The position numbers and the translations under genes were made by a program. Below the pieces are notes generated by a model. That model searched no databases, was not told where the DNA came from, and saw nothing but the letters and a program-made list of their open reading frames with translations. A stretch of DNA of 54,963 bases, from NCBI GenBank assembly GCA_016870395.1, contig VGBT01000017.1, forward strand, positions 1 through 54,963. Reading direction: 5' to 3'. Position 1 is the stretch's first letter, and each line of letters begins with the position of its first letter. Of the stretch, positions 17,329-25,396 are shown one piece after another. The DNA comes from Actinomycetota bacterium (GTDB taxonomy: Bacteria; Actinomycetota; Acidimicrobiia; IMCC26256; JAENVU01).

Positions 17329-17880
17329 ATGACCGAAACGACGCTCGACGAGCAGCTCCAGGCGCTGGTCGGCCGACCGATCGGCGAAGGGGGTCCGGCC
17401 CATGCTCCCGATCCGGTGAACCAGCCGATGATCCGGCACTGGGCCGCGGCCTTCGAGGACGCCAATCCCGTCTACACCGATCCCGTCGCCGCGGCCGCGT
17501 CCCGGCACAGCGGGATCGTGGCCCCACCAATGATGCTCCAGACCTGGATCATGGCGACGCCGAAGATCACCGGCATCGCCGAGCGCGGCGGCTCGCCTGT
17601 CGAGGGGGGCCGGGTGAAGGTGCTGGCACTCCTCAGCGACGCGGGCTTCGTCGGCACGCTGGCGTCGAACTCCGAGTTCGAGATCGTCCGGTACCTGCGC
17701 CTCGGCGACGAGGTGTCCGCCGAGACGGTACTCGAGTCTGTGTCACCCGAGAAGCAGACGCGCCTGGGCCCCGGGCACTTCGTCACCTGGGTGACCACCT
17801 ACACCGACGCTTGCGGCGAGGTGCTGGGGCGCCAGCGATTCCGGATCTTGAAGTTCCGTCCGGTCGCAGGCCCGTCGTGA
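17329..17880 (+). CDS. MaoC-like hydratase subunit, matches ChsH2 N-terminal domain
   Basis: A 183-residue hot-dog-fold protein of the FAS1-dehydratase-like MaoC group, with IRHWAAAFEDANPVYTDP near the start and HSGIVAPPMMLQTWIM after it. In Mycobacterium the same domain is the first half of ChsH2 (about 310 residues), which pairs with ChsH1 to hydrate the enoyl-CoA. Here the gene stops at TGA 17878-17880, and the DUF35 half begins at GTG 17877 in a different frame, so ChsH2 is encoded as two proteins. The ATG at 17329 has AGGAAGGAC just upstream. The preceding 37-bp gap is the largest inside the operon. Confidence 0.85.
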   Translation: MTETTLDEQLQALVGRPIGEGGPAHAPDPVNQPMIRHWAAAFEDANPVYTDPVAAAASRHSGIVAPPMMLQTWIMATPKITGIAERGGSPVEGGRVKVLALLSDAGFVGTLASNSEFEIVRYLRLGDEVSAETVLESVSPEKQTRLGPGHFVTWVTTYTDACGEVLGRQRFRILKFRPVAGPS

Positions 17881-18281
17881 GCGCGCGCCTTGCGCCGTCG
17901 ATGACGGCGGACACGCAGTTCTTCTGGGACGGCGTGAAGAAACACCGCCTGCTCATCCAGCGCTGCACCGCGTGCCGCACGCTGCGGCACCCACCACGCC
18001 CGATGTGCCCCACGTGCCACGCGCTCGCCTGGGACACGGTCGAGGCGTCGGGTCGCGGGACCGTGTACAGCTTCGTGATCCCTCGTCACCCGCCACTGCC
18101 TTGGTTCCCCGAGCCCTACGTTGTCGCGCTCGTCGAGCTCGACGAGGGCACGCGGCTCGTGACCAACCTCGTCGGCATCCCGCACGACGCCGTGACGATG
18201 GGCATGAAGGTGCGCGTGCGGTACGAGCACTTCGACGACGACCTCGTCCTGCCCATGTTCACCCCGGAGGACGCGCCATGA
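17877..18281 (+). CDS. DUF35 OB-fold/zinc-ribbon protein, matches ChsH2 C-terminal domain
   Basis: A 134-residue protein with a rubredoxin-like zinc ribbon, CTAC...HPPRPMCPTCHALAW, then an OB-fold (GRGTVYSFVIPRHP, PYVVALVELDEGTRL). DUF35 proteins bind SCP-x-like thiolases and are needed for aldolase activity; in ChsH2 this domain docks on Ltp2. The GTG at 17877 overlaps the MaoC stop by 4 bp (GTGA), and an ATG eight codons later is possible. Together this and the preceding gene encode 183 + 134 residues, close to the length of fused ChsH2. It overlaps the next gene by 4 bp as well, so all four are translationally coupled. Confidence 0.87.
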   Translation: MSARLAPSMTADTQFFWDGVKKHRLLIQRCTACRTLRHPPRPMCPTCHALAWDTVEASGRGTVYSFVIPRHPPLPWFPEPYVVALVELDEGTRLVTNLVGIPHDAVTMGMKVRVRYEHFDDDLVLPMFTPEDAP

Positions 18282-18712
18282 CCGCCGCGACCAGTGTCGA
18301 CTGGAGCTCCTTGACCGTTGGCGACGCGTTGCCCGAGCTCGTCCTCGACGTGACCGCGACGCGGATCGTCGCGGGCGCGATCGCGTCCCGGGACCTCATG
18401 CCGGTGCATCACGACCGCGACTACGCGAACCAGCAGGGCGCGCCGGACATCTTCATGAACATCCTCTCGGACACCGCCTACTGCAGCCGGTTCCTCACGG
18501 ACTGGGCCGGGCCGGACGCGTTTGTGCGGCGGCTCGCGATCCGTCTCGGGGTGCCGGTGTTCCCCGGCCACACCCTGACCTTCACCGGTGAGGTCACCCG
18601 GCTCACCCGGGAGCACGACGAGGGACTTGTCGAGATCGAGTTGCGCGCCGTGAACGACCTCGGGGAGCACGTGAGCGGCACCGCGACGATCAACCTGCCG
18701 ATCGCGCGATGA
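18278..18712 (+). CDS. MaoC-like enoyl-CoA hydratase, ChsH1-like
   Basis: A 144-residue hot-dog-fold hydratase. ASRDLMPVHHDRDYANQQGA carries the aspartate and histidine of the MaoC active site (about residues 36-46), and PVFPGHTLTFTGEV is the usual downstream strand. ChsH1 in Mycobacterium is of similar size and supplies the catalytic residues to the ChsH1-ChsH2 complex. The ATG at 18278 overlaps the DUF35 stop (ATGA), and its own stop overlaps the thiolase start. The predicted reaction is hydration of the enoyl-CoA made by the two dehydrogenases. Confidence 0.87.
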   Translation: MTAATSVDWSSLTVGDALPELVLDVTATRIVAGAIASRDLMPVHHDRDYANQQGAPDIFMNILSDTAYCSRFLTDWAGPDAFVRRLAIRLGVPVFPGHTLTFTGEVTRLTREHDEGLVEIELRAVNDLGEHVSGTATINLPIAR

Positions 18713-19878
18713 GCGACGCGAATCTCTCCGGCCGGGCTGCGATCGCAGGCATCGGCCAGACCGAGTTCTCGAAGGAGTCCGGTCGGACCGAGCTCCAGCT
18801 CGCCTGCGAGTCGGTGCTCGCGGCAGTGCGTGACGCGGGCCTCGAGCCGGGCGATGTCGACGGCCTCGTGACGTTCACGATGGACACGAGCGAGGAGATG
18901 GAGGTGGCGCGCAACCTCGGAATGCGCGAGGTCCGCTTCTTCAGTCGCGTCAGCTACGGCGGTGGAGCGTCGGCGGCTACAATCGCGCACGCGGCGATGG
19001 CGGTCGCGGCGGGAATGGCCGACGTCGTCGTCTCCTACCGCGCGTTCAACGAGCGGTCCGGCAACCGCTTCGGGAACATGAGCGGCCGGGTCGGCGTGCT
19101 GCCGCTCTGGCTGTCGTGGTACGCGCCGTACGGGCTCATGACGCCGGCTGCGTGGGTGGCGCTCTACGCCCGGCCGTACATGGAGCGCTACGGCGTCACC
19201 AACGCCGACTTCGGGCGCATCGCGGTCGTGGACCGCTCGCACGCGGCCACCAATCCCGACGCATGGTTCTACGAGCGGCCGATCACCCTCGAGGACCACC
19301 AATCGTCGCGCTGGATCGTCGAGCCGGTGCTGCGCCTGCTCGACTGCTGCCAGGAGAGCGACGGCGGCGTCGCGATCGTCGTGACGTCGGCCGAGCGCGC
19401 CCGTGACCTGCCCCAACCCCCGGCGATCGTCACTGCGGCCGCGCAGGGCGCGACGTTCGACGGTGAGACGATGACGAGCTACTACAAGGACGATCTGGAC
19501 GGACTGCCCGAGATGGGTGTTGTCGGCCGGACGCTGTGGGAGCAGTCGGCGCTGACGCCCGCGGACGTGTCGACCGCGTTTCTCTACGACCACTTCACCC
19601 CGTTCGTGCTCATGCAGCTCGAGGAGCTGGGCTTCTGCGCGCGCGGAGAGGCGAAGGACTGGGCGACCATCGAGCGGCTGTCAATCGGTGGAGAGCTGCC
19701 GATCAACACCAGCGGCGGGTTGCTCGGCGAGGCGTACATCCACGGGATGAACGGCATTACCGAGGTAGTCCGCCAGATCCGCGGCACCGCGGTCAACCAG
19801 GTGGCCGACGTCGAGCACGCGCTCGTGACCGCCGGTACCGGCGTTCCGACGAGCGGGCTCATCCTGTCGAAGCTGTGA
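18709..19878 (+). CDS. SCP-x-like thiolase-fold aldolase, Ltp2-like
   Basis: A 389-residue thiolase-superfamily protein. It begins AAIAGIGQTEFSKESGRTEL and has SYGGGASAATIAHAAMAVAA where classical thiolases carry the acyl-enzyme cysteine, so that cysteine is absent. The tyrosine-containing motifs TAFLYDHFTPFVLMQLEELG and INTSGGLLGEAYIHGMNG match Ltp2-type retro-aldolases, whose catalysis uses tyrosines. In Mycobacterium Ltp2 with the DUF35 domain cleaves the C17 side-chain beta-hydroxyacyl-CoA to a 17-ketone and propionyl-CoA. Gene order and family make the same retro-aldol chemistry likely here; the ring structure of the substrate is unknown. Confidence 0.87.
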   Translation: MSDANLSGRAAIAGIGQTEFSKESGRTELQLACESVLAAVRDAGLEPGDVDGLVTFTMDTSEEMEVARNLGMREVRFFSRVSYGGGASAATIAHAAMAVAAGMADVVVSYRAFNERSGNRFGNMSGRVGVLPLWLSWYAPYGLMTPAAWVALYARPYMERYGVTNADFGRIAVVDRSHAATNPDAWFYERPITLEDHQSSRWIVEPVLRLLDCCQESDGGVAIVVTSAERARDLPQPPAIVTAAAQGATFDGETMTSYYKDDLDGLPEMGVVGRTLWEQSALTPADVSTAFLYDHFTPFVLMQLEELGFCARGEAKDWATIERLSIGGELPINTSGGLLGEAYIHGMNGITEVVRQIRGTAVNQVADVEHALVTAGTGVPTSGLILSKL

Positions 19879-19903
19879 CGCCCACGGCGAGGAGGTCGAT
19901 GAC

Positions 19904-20929
19904 ATGAAGGCGATCCAACTGGAGGAAGGCGAGCTGCACGTTCGCACCGTCGACGTGCCCGAGCCGGGTCCCGACCAGGCGCGGGTCCACCTCGCCGCGT
20001 CGGGGGTGTGCCACTCCGATCTCCATCTCGCGCGCGGCGATTGGACGGGCGTGCCCCGCAGCATGAGCCTCGGCCACGAGGGCATCGGCGTCGTGGAGGC
20101 GCTCGGCCCCGGCGCGGACCGCTTCGTCGCAGTGGGCGACCGGGTGATCCTCGGCCTCGGGGGAATGGGGGGCGGCTACTGGTGCGGTGCGTGCGAGTAC
20201 TGCCTGAGCGGACGCCCCCGGCTTTGCGCGCAGGCCCAGCCACTCATGGGGACCTTCGCCGAGCAGATCTCCGTGTGGGCACCGGCGCTCGTGAAGGTGC
20301 CCGACGCGCTCGGCGACCAGGAGGCCCCACTCGCGTGCGGCGGGCTCACCGCGTTCAGCGCGGTGCGCAAGCTCGTCGCGCAGAGCATCCCGCCGGGCCG
20401 CACCGTCGCGGTCGTCGGTGCCGCCGGCGGCCTCGGGCACTACGCGGTGCAGATCCTGCACGCGTTCGGCTATCGCGTCGTGGGCGTCGACGTGGGCGAG
20501 GAGCGGCTCGAGTTCGTACGGTCGCTCGGCGCCGAGCACGTCGTGAGCGCAGACGACGCCGCGGGCTTCGCGTTCGGCCTCGGCGGCGTCGACGCGTCGC
20601 TCGTGTTCGCGGCTCGGCTGGCGGGCTTCGAGCTCGGCCTCGGGATGCTCAAGCGCGGTGGCCTGTTCGTCGCGGTCGGGATTCCGCCGTCGAGTGACGG
20701 CAACCTCCAGCTCCACCCCTGGCAGATGTTCCTCACCGACCCGACGATCATGTACTCGGCCGTCGGTACCGTTCAGGAGATGCGCGAGCTCGTCGAGCTG
20801 GCCGCGGCCGGAAAGGTGAAGACCCACGTGTCGAGAGTCGGCACGCTCTCCGACGTCCCGGCCATCTTCGACGAGCTCGAAACAGGCAGCTACCTCGGCC
20901 GGGCCGTCGTCACCGACCTGAGCCGCTGA
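19904..20929 (+). CDS. Zinc-dependent alcohol dehydrogenase (MDR family)
   Basis: A 341-residue NAD(P)-dependent alcohol dehydrogenase. Catalytic zinc ligands are in SGVCHSDLHLARGDW and GHEGIG; the structural zinc loop is WCGACEYCLSGRPRLC; the Rossmann motif is VVGAAGGLGHYAVQ. The ATG at 19904 follows GAGGAGG-like sequence (ggcgaggaggtcgatgac) by a suitable distance. It lies 25 bp after the thiolase and 10 bp before the second monooxygenase, so it belongs to the same operon. Possible jobs are oxidising an alcohol freed by ester hydrolysis or one made by the P450. Confidence 0.9.
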   Translation: MKAIQLEEGELHVRTVDVPEPGPDQARVHLAASGVCHSDLHLARGDWTGVPRSMSLGHEGIGVVEALGPGADRFVAVGDRVILGLGGMGGGYWCGACEYCLSGRPRLCAQAQPLMGTFAEQISVWAPALVKVPDALGDQEAPLACGGLTAFSAVRKLVAQSIPPGRTVAVVGAAGGLGHYAVQILHAFGYRVVGVDVGEERLEFVRSLGAEHVVSADDAAGFAFGLGGVDASLVFAARLAGFELGLGMLKRGGLFVAVGIPPSSDGNLQLHPWQMFLTDPTIMYSAVGTVQEMRELVELAAAGKVKTHVSRVGTLSDVPAIFDELETGSYLGRAVVTDLSR

Positions 20930-20939
20930 GAAGACCACA

Positions 20940-22409
20940 ATGACCGAGCGGCAGCTGCGCATCGCCATCGTCGGCGCCGGTGCAGGCGGGCTATGCGCCG
21001 GCAAGCGCCTGCTCGACGAGGGCTACGACGACTTCGTGATCCTCGAGCGCGCCGACGACGTCGGCGGAACCTGGCGACGCAATACGTACCCGGGCTGCGA
21101 GTGCGACGTGCCCTCGGCGTTGTACTCGTTCACCTGGGCGTTCAAACCCGACTGGTCGAAGCCCTACGGCAGACAGCCCGAGATCCTCGCGTACCTGCGC
21201 GACATCGCGGAGCAATTCGGTCTGCGCCCGCACTGCCGCTTCGGCGACGGGGTCGTCAGCGCCTGCTGGGACGAGGCCTCCGCCGCGTGGACGCTCACTC
21301 AGGAGTCGGGCGCCACCGTCGAAGCCCACGTCGTGGTCAGCGCGATCGGCATGTTCAACGCGCTGTCCTGGCCCGACATCGAAGGATTCGACACGTTCAG
21401 GGGCGCGATGTGGCACTCGGCCGCATGGAACTGGGACCACGACCTCGCCGGCAAGCGGATCGCGGTGATCGGCAGCGCGGCGAGCGCGGTGCAGCTCGTC
21501 CCCGAGATCGTGAAGACGGCGGGCCAGGTGCACCTGTTCCAGCGGACCGCCAACTGGGTCCTGCCGAAGGTGGATGACGAGTTCACCGAGGAGCAGATCG
21601 ACGCGTTCCGCACCGATCCCGCACCGTTGCTCACGTTCCGCGCCGAGACCGAGCAGCACATGAACGCGGGAATGACCTTCGCGATCCCGAGTCAGCTCGT
21701 TGAACGCGAAGCAGTGGGGTTGGCCGCCATCGAGGTCGTGGAGGATCCCGTCGTGCGCGCCAAGCTCCGGCCACAGCACCCGTTCGGCGCCAAGCGCCCG
21801 CTGTTCTCGAATCTCTACTATCCGGCCTTCAACCGGCCGAATCTCGAGCTGGTCACCAACGCAATCGCGCGGATCACCTGCTCCGGCGTGGTGACCGCCG
21901 ACGGTGTGGAGCGAGAGGTCGACGTGATCGTCATCGCCACGGGCTTTGCCACCACGAAGTACCTGTCGGCGATCGAGGTCACCGGCCGCGACGGCCGGCG
22001 GATCGTCGACGCCTGGAACGACGGTCCGCTCGCCTACCTCGGCATCATGACGTCGGGGTTCCCGAACCTGTTCATGCTCTACGGGCCGAACACCAACAAC
22101 GGGTCGATCCTGACGATGATCGAGGCGCAGGTGGACCACGTGTTGCTCCACCTGCGCCGGCTGCGCGACGAGGGTGTCCGATGGGTGGACGTCCGGCCGG
22201 AGGCGATGACCGCGTACAACATCGAGGTGCAGGAGGCGATCGCCAGGGTGCGCGTATGGCAGGCCGACTGCCATGGCTACTACCGCGCCCCGAGCGGGCG
22301 CATCGTGACCCAGTGGCCCTTCTCGATGCTCGAGTATCAGGAACGCGCCGCGACTCTGGACCCCGATGCGTTCCAGGTCGGCGGCTGCACTCCCGGAGAC
22401 GGATCGTGA
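20940..22409 (+). CDS. Flavin-containing monooxygenase, BVMO type (short form)
   Basis: A 489-residue FAD/NADPH monooxygenase without the N-terminal extension of the first BVMO. Motifs are GAGAGGLCAG (FAD Rossmann, residues 11-20), GGTWRRNTYPGCECDVPSAL, FRGAMWHSAAWNWD (BVMO fingerprint FxGxxxHxxxW), and GSAASAVQLVPEI (NADPH Rossmann). It is the last intact gene of the operon. Two BVMO-type enzymes in one operon suggest two ketone steps, or different substrate ranges. Its TGA overlaps a GTG (22406) that opens a short, apparently broken frame. Confidence 0.9.
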   Translation: MTERQLRIAIVGAGAGGLCAGKRLLDEGYDDFVILERADDVGGTWRRNTYPGCECDVPSALYSFTWAFKPDWSKPYGRQPEILAYLRDIAEQFGLRPHCRFGDGVVSACWDEASAAWTLTQESGATVEAHVVVSAIGMFNALSWPDIEGFDTFRGAMWHSAAWNWDHDLAGKRIAVIGSAASAVQLVPEIVKTAGQVHLFQRTANWVLPKVDDEFTEEQIDAFRTDPAPLLTFRAETEQHMNAGMTFAIPSQLVEREAVGLAAIEVVEDPVVRAKLRPQHPFGAKRPLFSNLYYPAFNRPNLELVTNAIARITCSGVVTADGVEREVDVIVIATGFATTKYLSAIEVTGRDGRRIVDAWNDGPLAYLGIMTSGFPNLFMLYGPNTNNGSILTMIEAQVDHVLLHLRRLRDEGVRWVDVRPEAMTAYNIEVQEAIARVRVWQADCHGYYRAPSGRIVTQWPFSMLEYQERAATLDPDAFQVGGCTPGDGS

Positions 22410-22531
22410 CCGACCCGACGGTGTCGAGCTACATCCTCAACGCGACGCCGGCGACTGAGGTGTCCACGTGATCCTCAACAAACCCGTTGCGTGCTTCGCG
22501 TTCAGTGCTGCCGATCCGGTTGTTCCGTGCG
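22406..22531 (+). other. Short broken frame after the operon; no gene recognised
   Basis: A GTG at 22406 overlaps the BVMO stop and opens 21 codons (VTDPTVSSYILNATPATEVS...) before a stop near 22471. The coupling looks like the start of a lost twelfth operon gene. The remaining bases to 22531 show no homology. Two remnants of other families follow directly. Confidence 0.3.
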
Positions 22532-22690
22532 TCAGCCCGTCGGATCCGACAGCGACCAGGCGGTGTGTTCCGCCTCGAGGCCGTAGTCCGCGCACATGGC
22601 GTCGACGTCGGTGGTGTACGTGTTCATCCGCACGACGGTGGAGAGGCTGACGTCGGGCTCCGCGAGCACCGCTTCGAGATTGTCGAGCCC
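22532..22690 (-). pseudogene. RidA/YjgF-family remnant
   Basis: A leftward frame reads GLDNLEAVLAEPDVSLSTVV, then RMNTYTTDVDAMCADYG. This is the conserved central part of RidA enamine/imine deaminases (NLxAVLAEAGxSLxDVVRLNVYTTD). The true N-terminus is missing at about 22690. After CADYG the sequence departs from the family and reaches a stop at 22532. It is a non-functional scrap. Confidence 0.7.
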
Positions 22691-22714
22691 AAGAACGTGA
22701 AGAACCGGCTCTAG

Positions 22715-22882
22715 CTCGGAACGAGGACCGACGACCTGGACACGGGGGTCGAGCGGCTCATCTCGCTCGGGGCCGGCATCGCCTGGGAAGAGACGTTCTC
22801 GAGCGGCTGGCCGTACCGCAACGTGGTGCTGCGGCACCCCGAGGGGAACGAGTTCTGCCTGGGCAACGAGCCGCCGCATTGA
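22715..22882 (+). pseudogene. VOC-family (glyoxalase-like) C-terminal remnant
   Basis: A rightward frame of 55 codons without a start reads DLDTGVERLISLGAGIAWEE and VVLRHPEGNEFCLGNEPPH before TGA 22880-22882. V-x-x-LxxLGA followed by DPEGNEFC(L/V) is the standard C-terminal half of vicinal-oxygen-chelate proteins. The N-terminal beta-alpha-beta unit is absent because the RidA scrap begins on the other side. Confidence 0.7.
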
Positions 22883-22924
22883 CGATGGCGAGCGCCGTCC
22901 TCGCGGAGCGGTCAGACTGGCGTC

Positions 22925-23797
22925 ATGGCTGCAGCACCCAGTGACGTGCCCGAACACCGGTTGGTCGCCGAGGGGAAGGTCGTGGTCGTCCCCGGCGTCT
23001 ACGACGCGCTCTCCGCCAAGCTGGCGCAGCGCGCCGGGTTCCCCGCGGTGGTGCTCACAGGCTACGGCGTGGCCGCCGCCACCCTGGGCGAGCCCGACTT
23101 CGGCCTGCTCACCCAGACCGAGATGCTCGACGTCGCGCGGCGTGTCTGTGCCGCCACCGACCTGGCTGTCATCGTCGACGGCGACACCGGCTACGGGGGT
23201 CCGTTGAACGTCCAGCACCTCGTCCGCGAGCTCGTACGGGTGGGGGCGTTCGGGGTGTTGCTCGAGGATCAGCGCTGGCCGAAACGATGCGGGCACATGC
23301 GCGAGAAGTCGGTCGTCGATGCCGAGGACCACGCAGCCAAGATCCGGGCCGCGGTCGACGCCCGCGGCAGCAACCACCTGACGATCACCGCTCGAACGGA
23401 TGCCCTCGCCACGCACGGGCTCGACGAGGCCGTGCGCCGAGCCCACCTTTATAAGGAGGCCGGCGCCGACGTGCTGTTCGTGGAGGGGCCGCGCAACGTC
23501 GATGAGCTCCGTGCCATCGGCGAGCAACTCCCGCCTCCGCTGGCGGTGAACCTCATCGAGGGTGGCCAGACGCCGCTGTGCTCGCTGGAGGAGCTCTTTG
23601 AGATGGGGTTCTTCTCGGTGGGGTTCGTACTGTCCGGGCTGTATGCCGCGGCCAGGGCGCTCGACCGGACCTACCGGCACCTCCGCCAGTTCGCGGAGAC
23701 GGACTCGATTGCAGACTCGTTGATGGCCTTCGACGCGTTCGGAGAGATGATCGGACTGGAAGAGCGCTACGCGAGCGACGAGCGATACCGGACCTGA
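22925..23797 (+). CDS. Isocitrate lyase/PEP mutase superfamily enzyme
   Basis: A 290-residue TIM-barrel lyase or mutase. It has PGVYDALSAKLAQRAGF near the start, the metal-binding VDGDTGYGGPLNV (about residue 84), LLEDQRWPKRCGHM with the K-R/K-C-G-H gating-loop motif (about 115-125), and TARTDALATHGLDEA. Members cleave C-C bonds of 2-methylisocitrate, dimethylmalate or oxaloacetate, or act on phosphonates; length and motifs fit the PrpB/carboxyvinyl-carboxyphosphonate-mutase-like branch. If it is a methylisocitrate lyase it would handle propionyl-CoA-derived carbon from the upstream aldolytic operon, but no prpC or prpD is present here. Confidence 0.82.
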   Translation: MAAAPSDVPEHRLVAEGKVVVVPGVYDALSAKLAQRAGFPAVVLTGYGVAAATLGEPDFGLLTQTEMLDVARRVCAATDLAVIVDGDTGYGGPLNVQHLVRELVRVGAFGVLLEDQRWPKRCGHMREKSVVDAEDHAAKIRAAVDARGSNHLTITARTDALATHGLDEAVRRAHLYKEAGADVLFVEGPRNVDELRAIGEQLPPPLAVNLIEGGQTPLCSLEELFEMGFFSVGFVLSGLYAAARALDRTYRHLRQFAETDSIADSLMAFDAFGEMIGLEERYASDERYRT

Positions 23798-23859
23798 GCC
23801 GACCTGGGCGGCGGTGGAGGCCATGTCCGCAGGAATCCGGCACCTCGCGGTCGCCGGGA

Positions 23860-24320
23860 GGCACATGACTCGAGCACCCGTTCCCACGCGCCCTTGACGA
23901 GGAAGACCGGCAGATCGTCACCGGCGGGTTGGTGCATCGTCGCCATGTACTGGCGGTCCGAGCTGAACGGAATCGTGTCGAGCCGTGGCCACGACGCTGA
24001 AGCCAGGGCACGGCAAGCTGTCGCGGTCACGGGCCTCTTGTCCTCGGCGATGTCTGCGCTGTCGAGGCCATAGCCCGACCCGGTGACCTCGAAGCGGCCC
24101 TCGGGAGTCCACACGGCGCAAACCGTCATCTCGTGTTCGGTGAGCGAGTCATCGAACTGCTCGCCCGATCACCCCACCGCCAGAAGCAATCCCCGTCAGC
24201 AGCCGTGAAATCGACTGACCCAGTGCAACGTGAGCCTTCCGTTCCTGAACGAAGCCGACGATCGCGTTGGTCTCGTCCATCATCGCCGCCGGTCCTACCG
24301 GAATCGAGAGGCTTTGTCGA
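23860..24320 (-). pseudogene. P-type cation ATPase remnant
   Basis: Pieces of a P-type (P2-like) ATPase survive in order on the minus strand. NAIVGFVQERKAHVAL (24,250-24,320) matches the second transmembrane segment, and SLTEHEMTVCAVWT (about 24,110-24,160) matches TGTLTxNxMTV. LDTIPFSSDRQYMATMHQ and VFLVKGAWERVLESC belong to the nucleotide-binding domain. The phosphorylation motif DKTGT is not intact, the A-domain and all C-terminal helices are missing, and the frame changes between pieces. The stretch 24,320-24,453 may contain more of its N-terminus but nothing certain. Confidence 0.65.
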
Positions 24321-24453
24321 GAGACCCTGTCGAGCCTCGCGCGGCTGAGGGAGCACGGCCTCAATGGGGCGACAAGCGCGAGCACTCGCGACCTCACCCC
24401 GTCGACTCGAAGGCTTCGGCGTGCGCCTATGCCACTGATCCGCGCGTTCGCGG

Positions 24454-25347
24454 TCAGCTCGCGGCCCTTTCTGGGCCCTTCCCGTCATCGTCAGTGATCT
24501 TCGAGCAGGTCGACATCAGATCACTGGCAAACTGGCGAAGCCCCTCGATCGCATCGCGCGAGCGTCGCCAGGGAGCGACGATCAGACGGGTCACGCCAAG
24601 CTCCTCCCATCGCGCGATGTCGTCGCGGGAGCTGACCTCGCCTCCGAGCACGATCTGAAAGCCCTCGCGGTCGCGCCCGTAGTGGGAGAGCAGAGCGTGC
24701 AGCCGCTCGATCGGACCAAGAGCCGACTCGAAGGTGTGATGGATTCCGATCCACCCGTCTCCAGACCGAGCGGCGCGCTTCAGTGCGGCGGCGGATTCGC
24801 CGCCGATGAGAATCGGCGGCCACGGGTGCTGGAAGCACTTGGGCTCGAAGACGACGTGCTCGAACGAGAAGAACTCACCGTGGTACTCGGCGATCGCCTC
24901 GGACCAGAGCTGCTTGCAAACTTCGACGGCTTCGTCAACTCGTCGCCCTCGCGTCTGAAAGTCGAGCTGGGTGGCGATCCATTCCTCTTCGAGCCACGAC
25001 GCACCGATGCCGAACTCGAGCCGACCACCTGAGAGGAGATCGACAGTCTGGACTCCGCGAGCGGTGGTGAACGGATGGCGCAGCCCAATGTTGTAGACGT
25101 GTGTGCCGAGTCGGATCCGTTCGGTCCGGCCCGCGAGATAGGCGAGGTACGCAAAAGCGTCGAAGACCGGGGTCTCGGGTGGAACCGGCGGGTGGGTCTC
25201 GCCCGGATGCGGAGAGCGACTCATCTGCTGCGTGAGCACGAGGTGCTCGGGGAGCCATACCGACTCGTAGCCGAGAAGCTCGGCTTCGAGCGTCACGTCT
25301 ACGAAGAAGCCCGGATGCAAGCGGCCGAGAGCCACGCCGAAGTTCAC
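24454..25347 (-). CDS. LLM-class (F420-type) oxidoreductase
   Basis: A 297-residue luciferase-like TIM-barrel enzyme. MNFGVALGRLHPGFFVDVTL starts the barrel. ESVWLPEHLVLT, RIRLGTHVYNIGLRHPFTTA and VDLLSGGRLEFGIGASWLEEE are standard for F420- or FMN-using members. HPWPPILIGGESAAALKRAA precedes the last strands. The actinobacterial style TIGR03619-like layout favours F420 as cofactor, but this is inferred. It ends with a short charged tail. It lies 50 bp beyond hyuA in the same direction and may be the last gene of the hyuB-hyuA unit. Confidence 0.85.
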   Translation of the reverse strand: MNFGVALGRLHPGFFVDVTLEAELLGYESVWLPEHLVLTQQMSRSPHPGETHPPVPPETPVFDAFAYLAYLAGRTERIRLGTHVYNIGLRHPFTTARGVQTVDLLSGGRLEFGIGASWLEEEWIATQLDFQTRGRRVDEAVEVCKQLWSEAIAEYHGEFFSFEHVVFEPKCFQHPWPPILIGGESAAALKRAARSGDGWIGIHHTFESALGPIERLHALLSHYGRDREGFQIVLGGEVSSRDDIARWEELGVTRLIVAPWRRSRDAIEGLRQFASDLMSTCSKITDDDGKGPERAAS

Positions 25348-25396
25348 CGCGTTTCCCCGAAGGGCCCGCTGTGGTGCGCCAGCACGTTCACGAAGC

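Noticed and set aside
17877-17880. Reading the ChsH2 split as a sequencing frameshift
   Set aside because: Not fully excluded, but the GTGA overlap has the same form as neighbouring true gene junctions (ATGA at 14522, 18278 and 18709), and both halves have plausible ends.
22532-23887. A 451-codon leftward frame spanning the PEP-mutase-family gene
   Set aside because: Only its last 37 or so meaningful residues match anything (RidA); the rest is antisense to a real gene.
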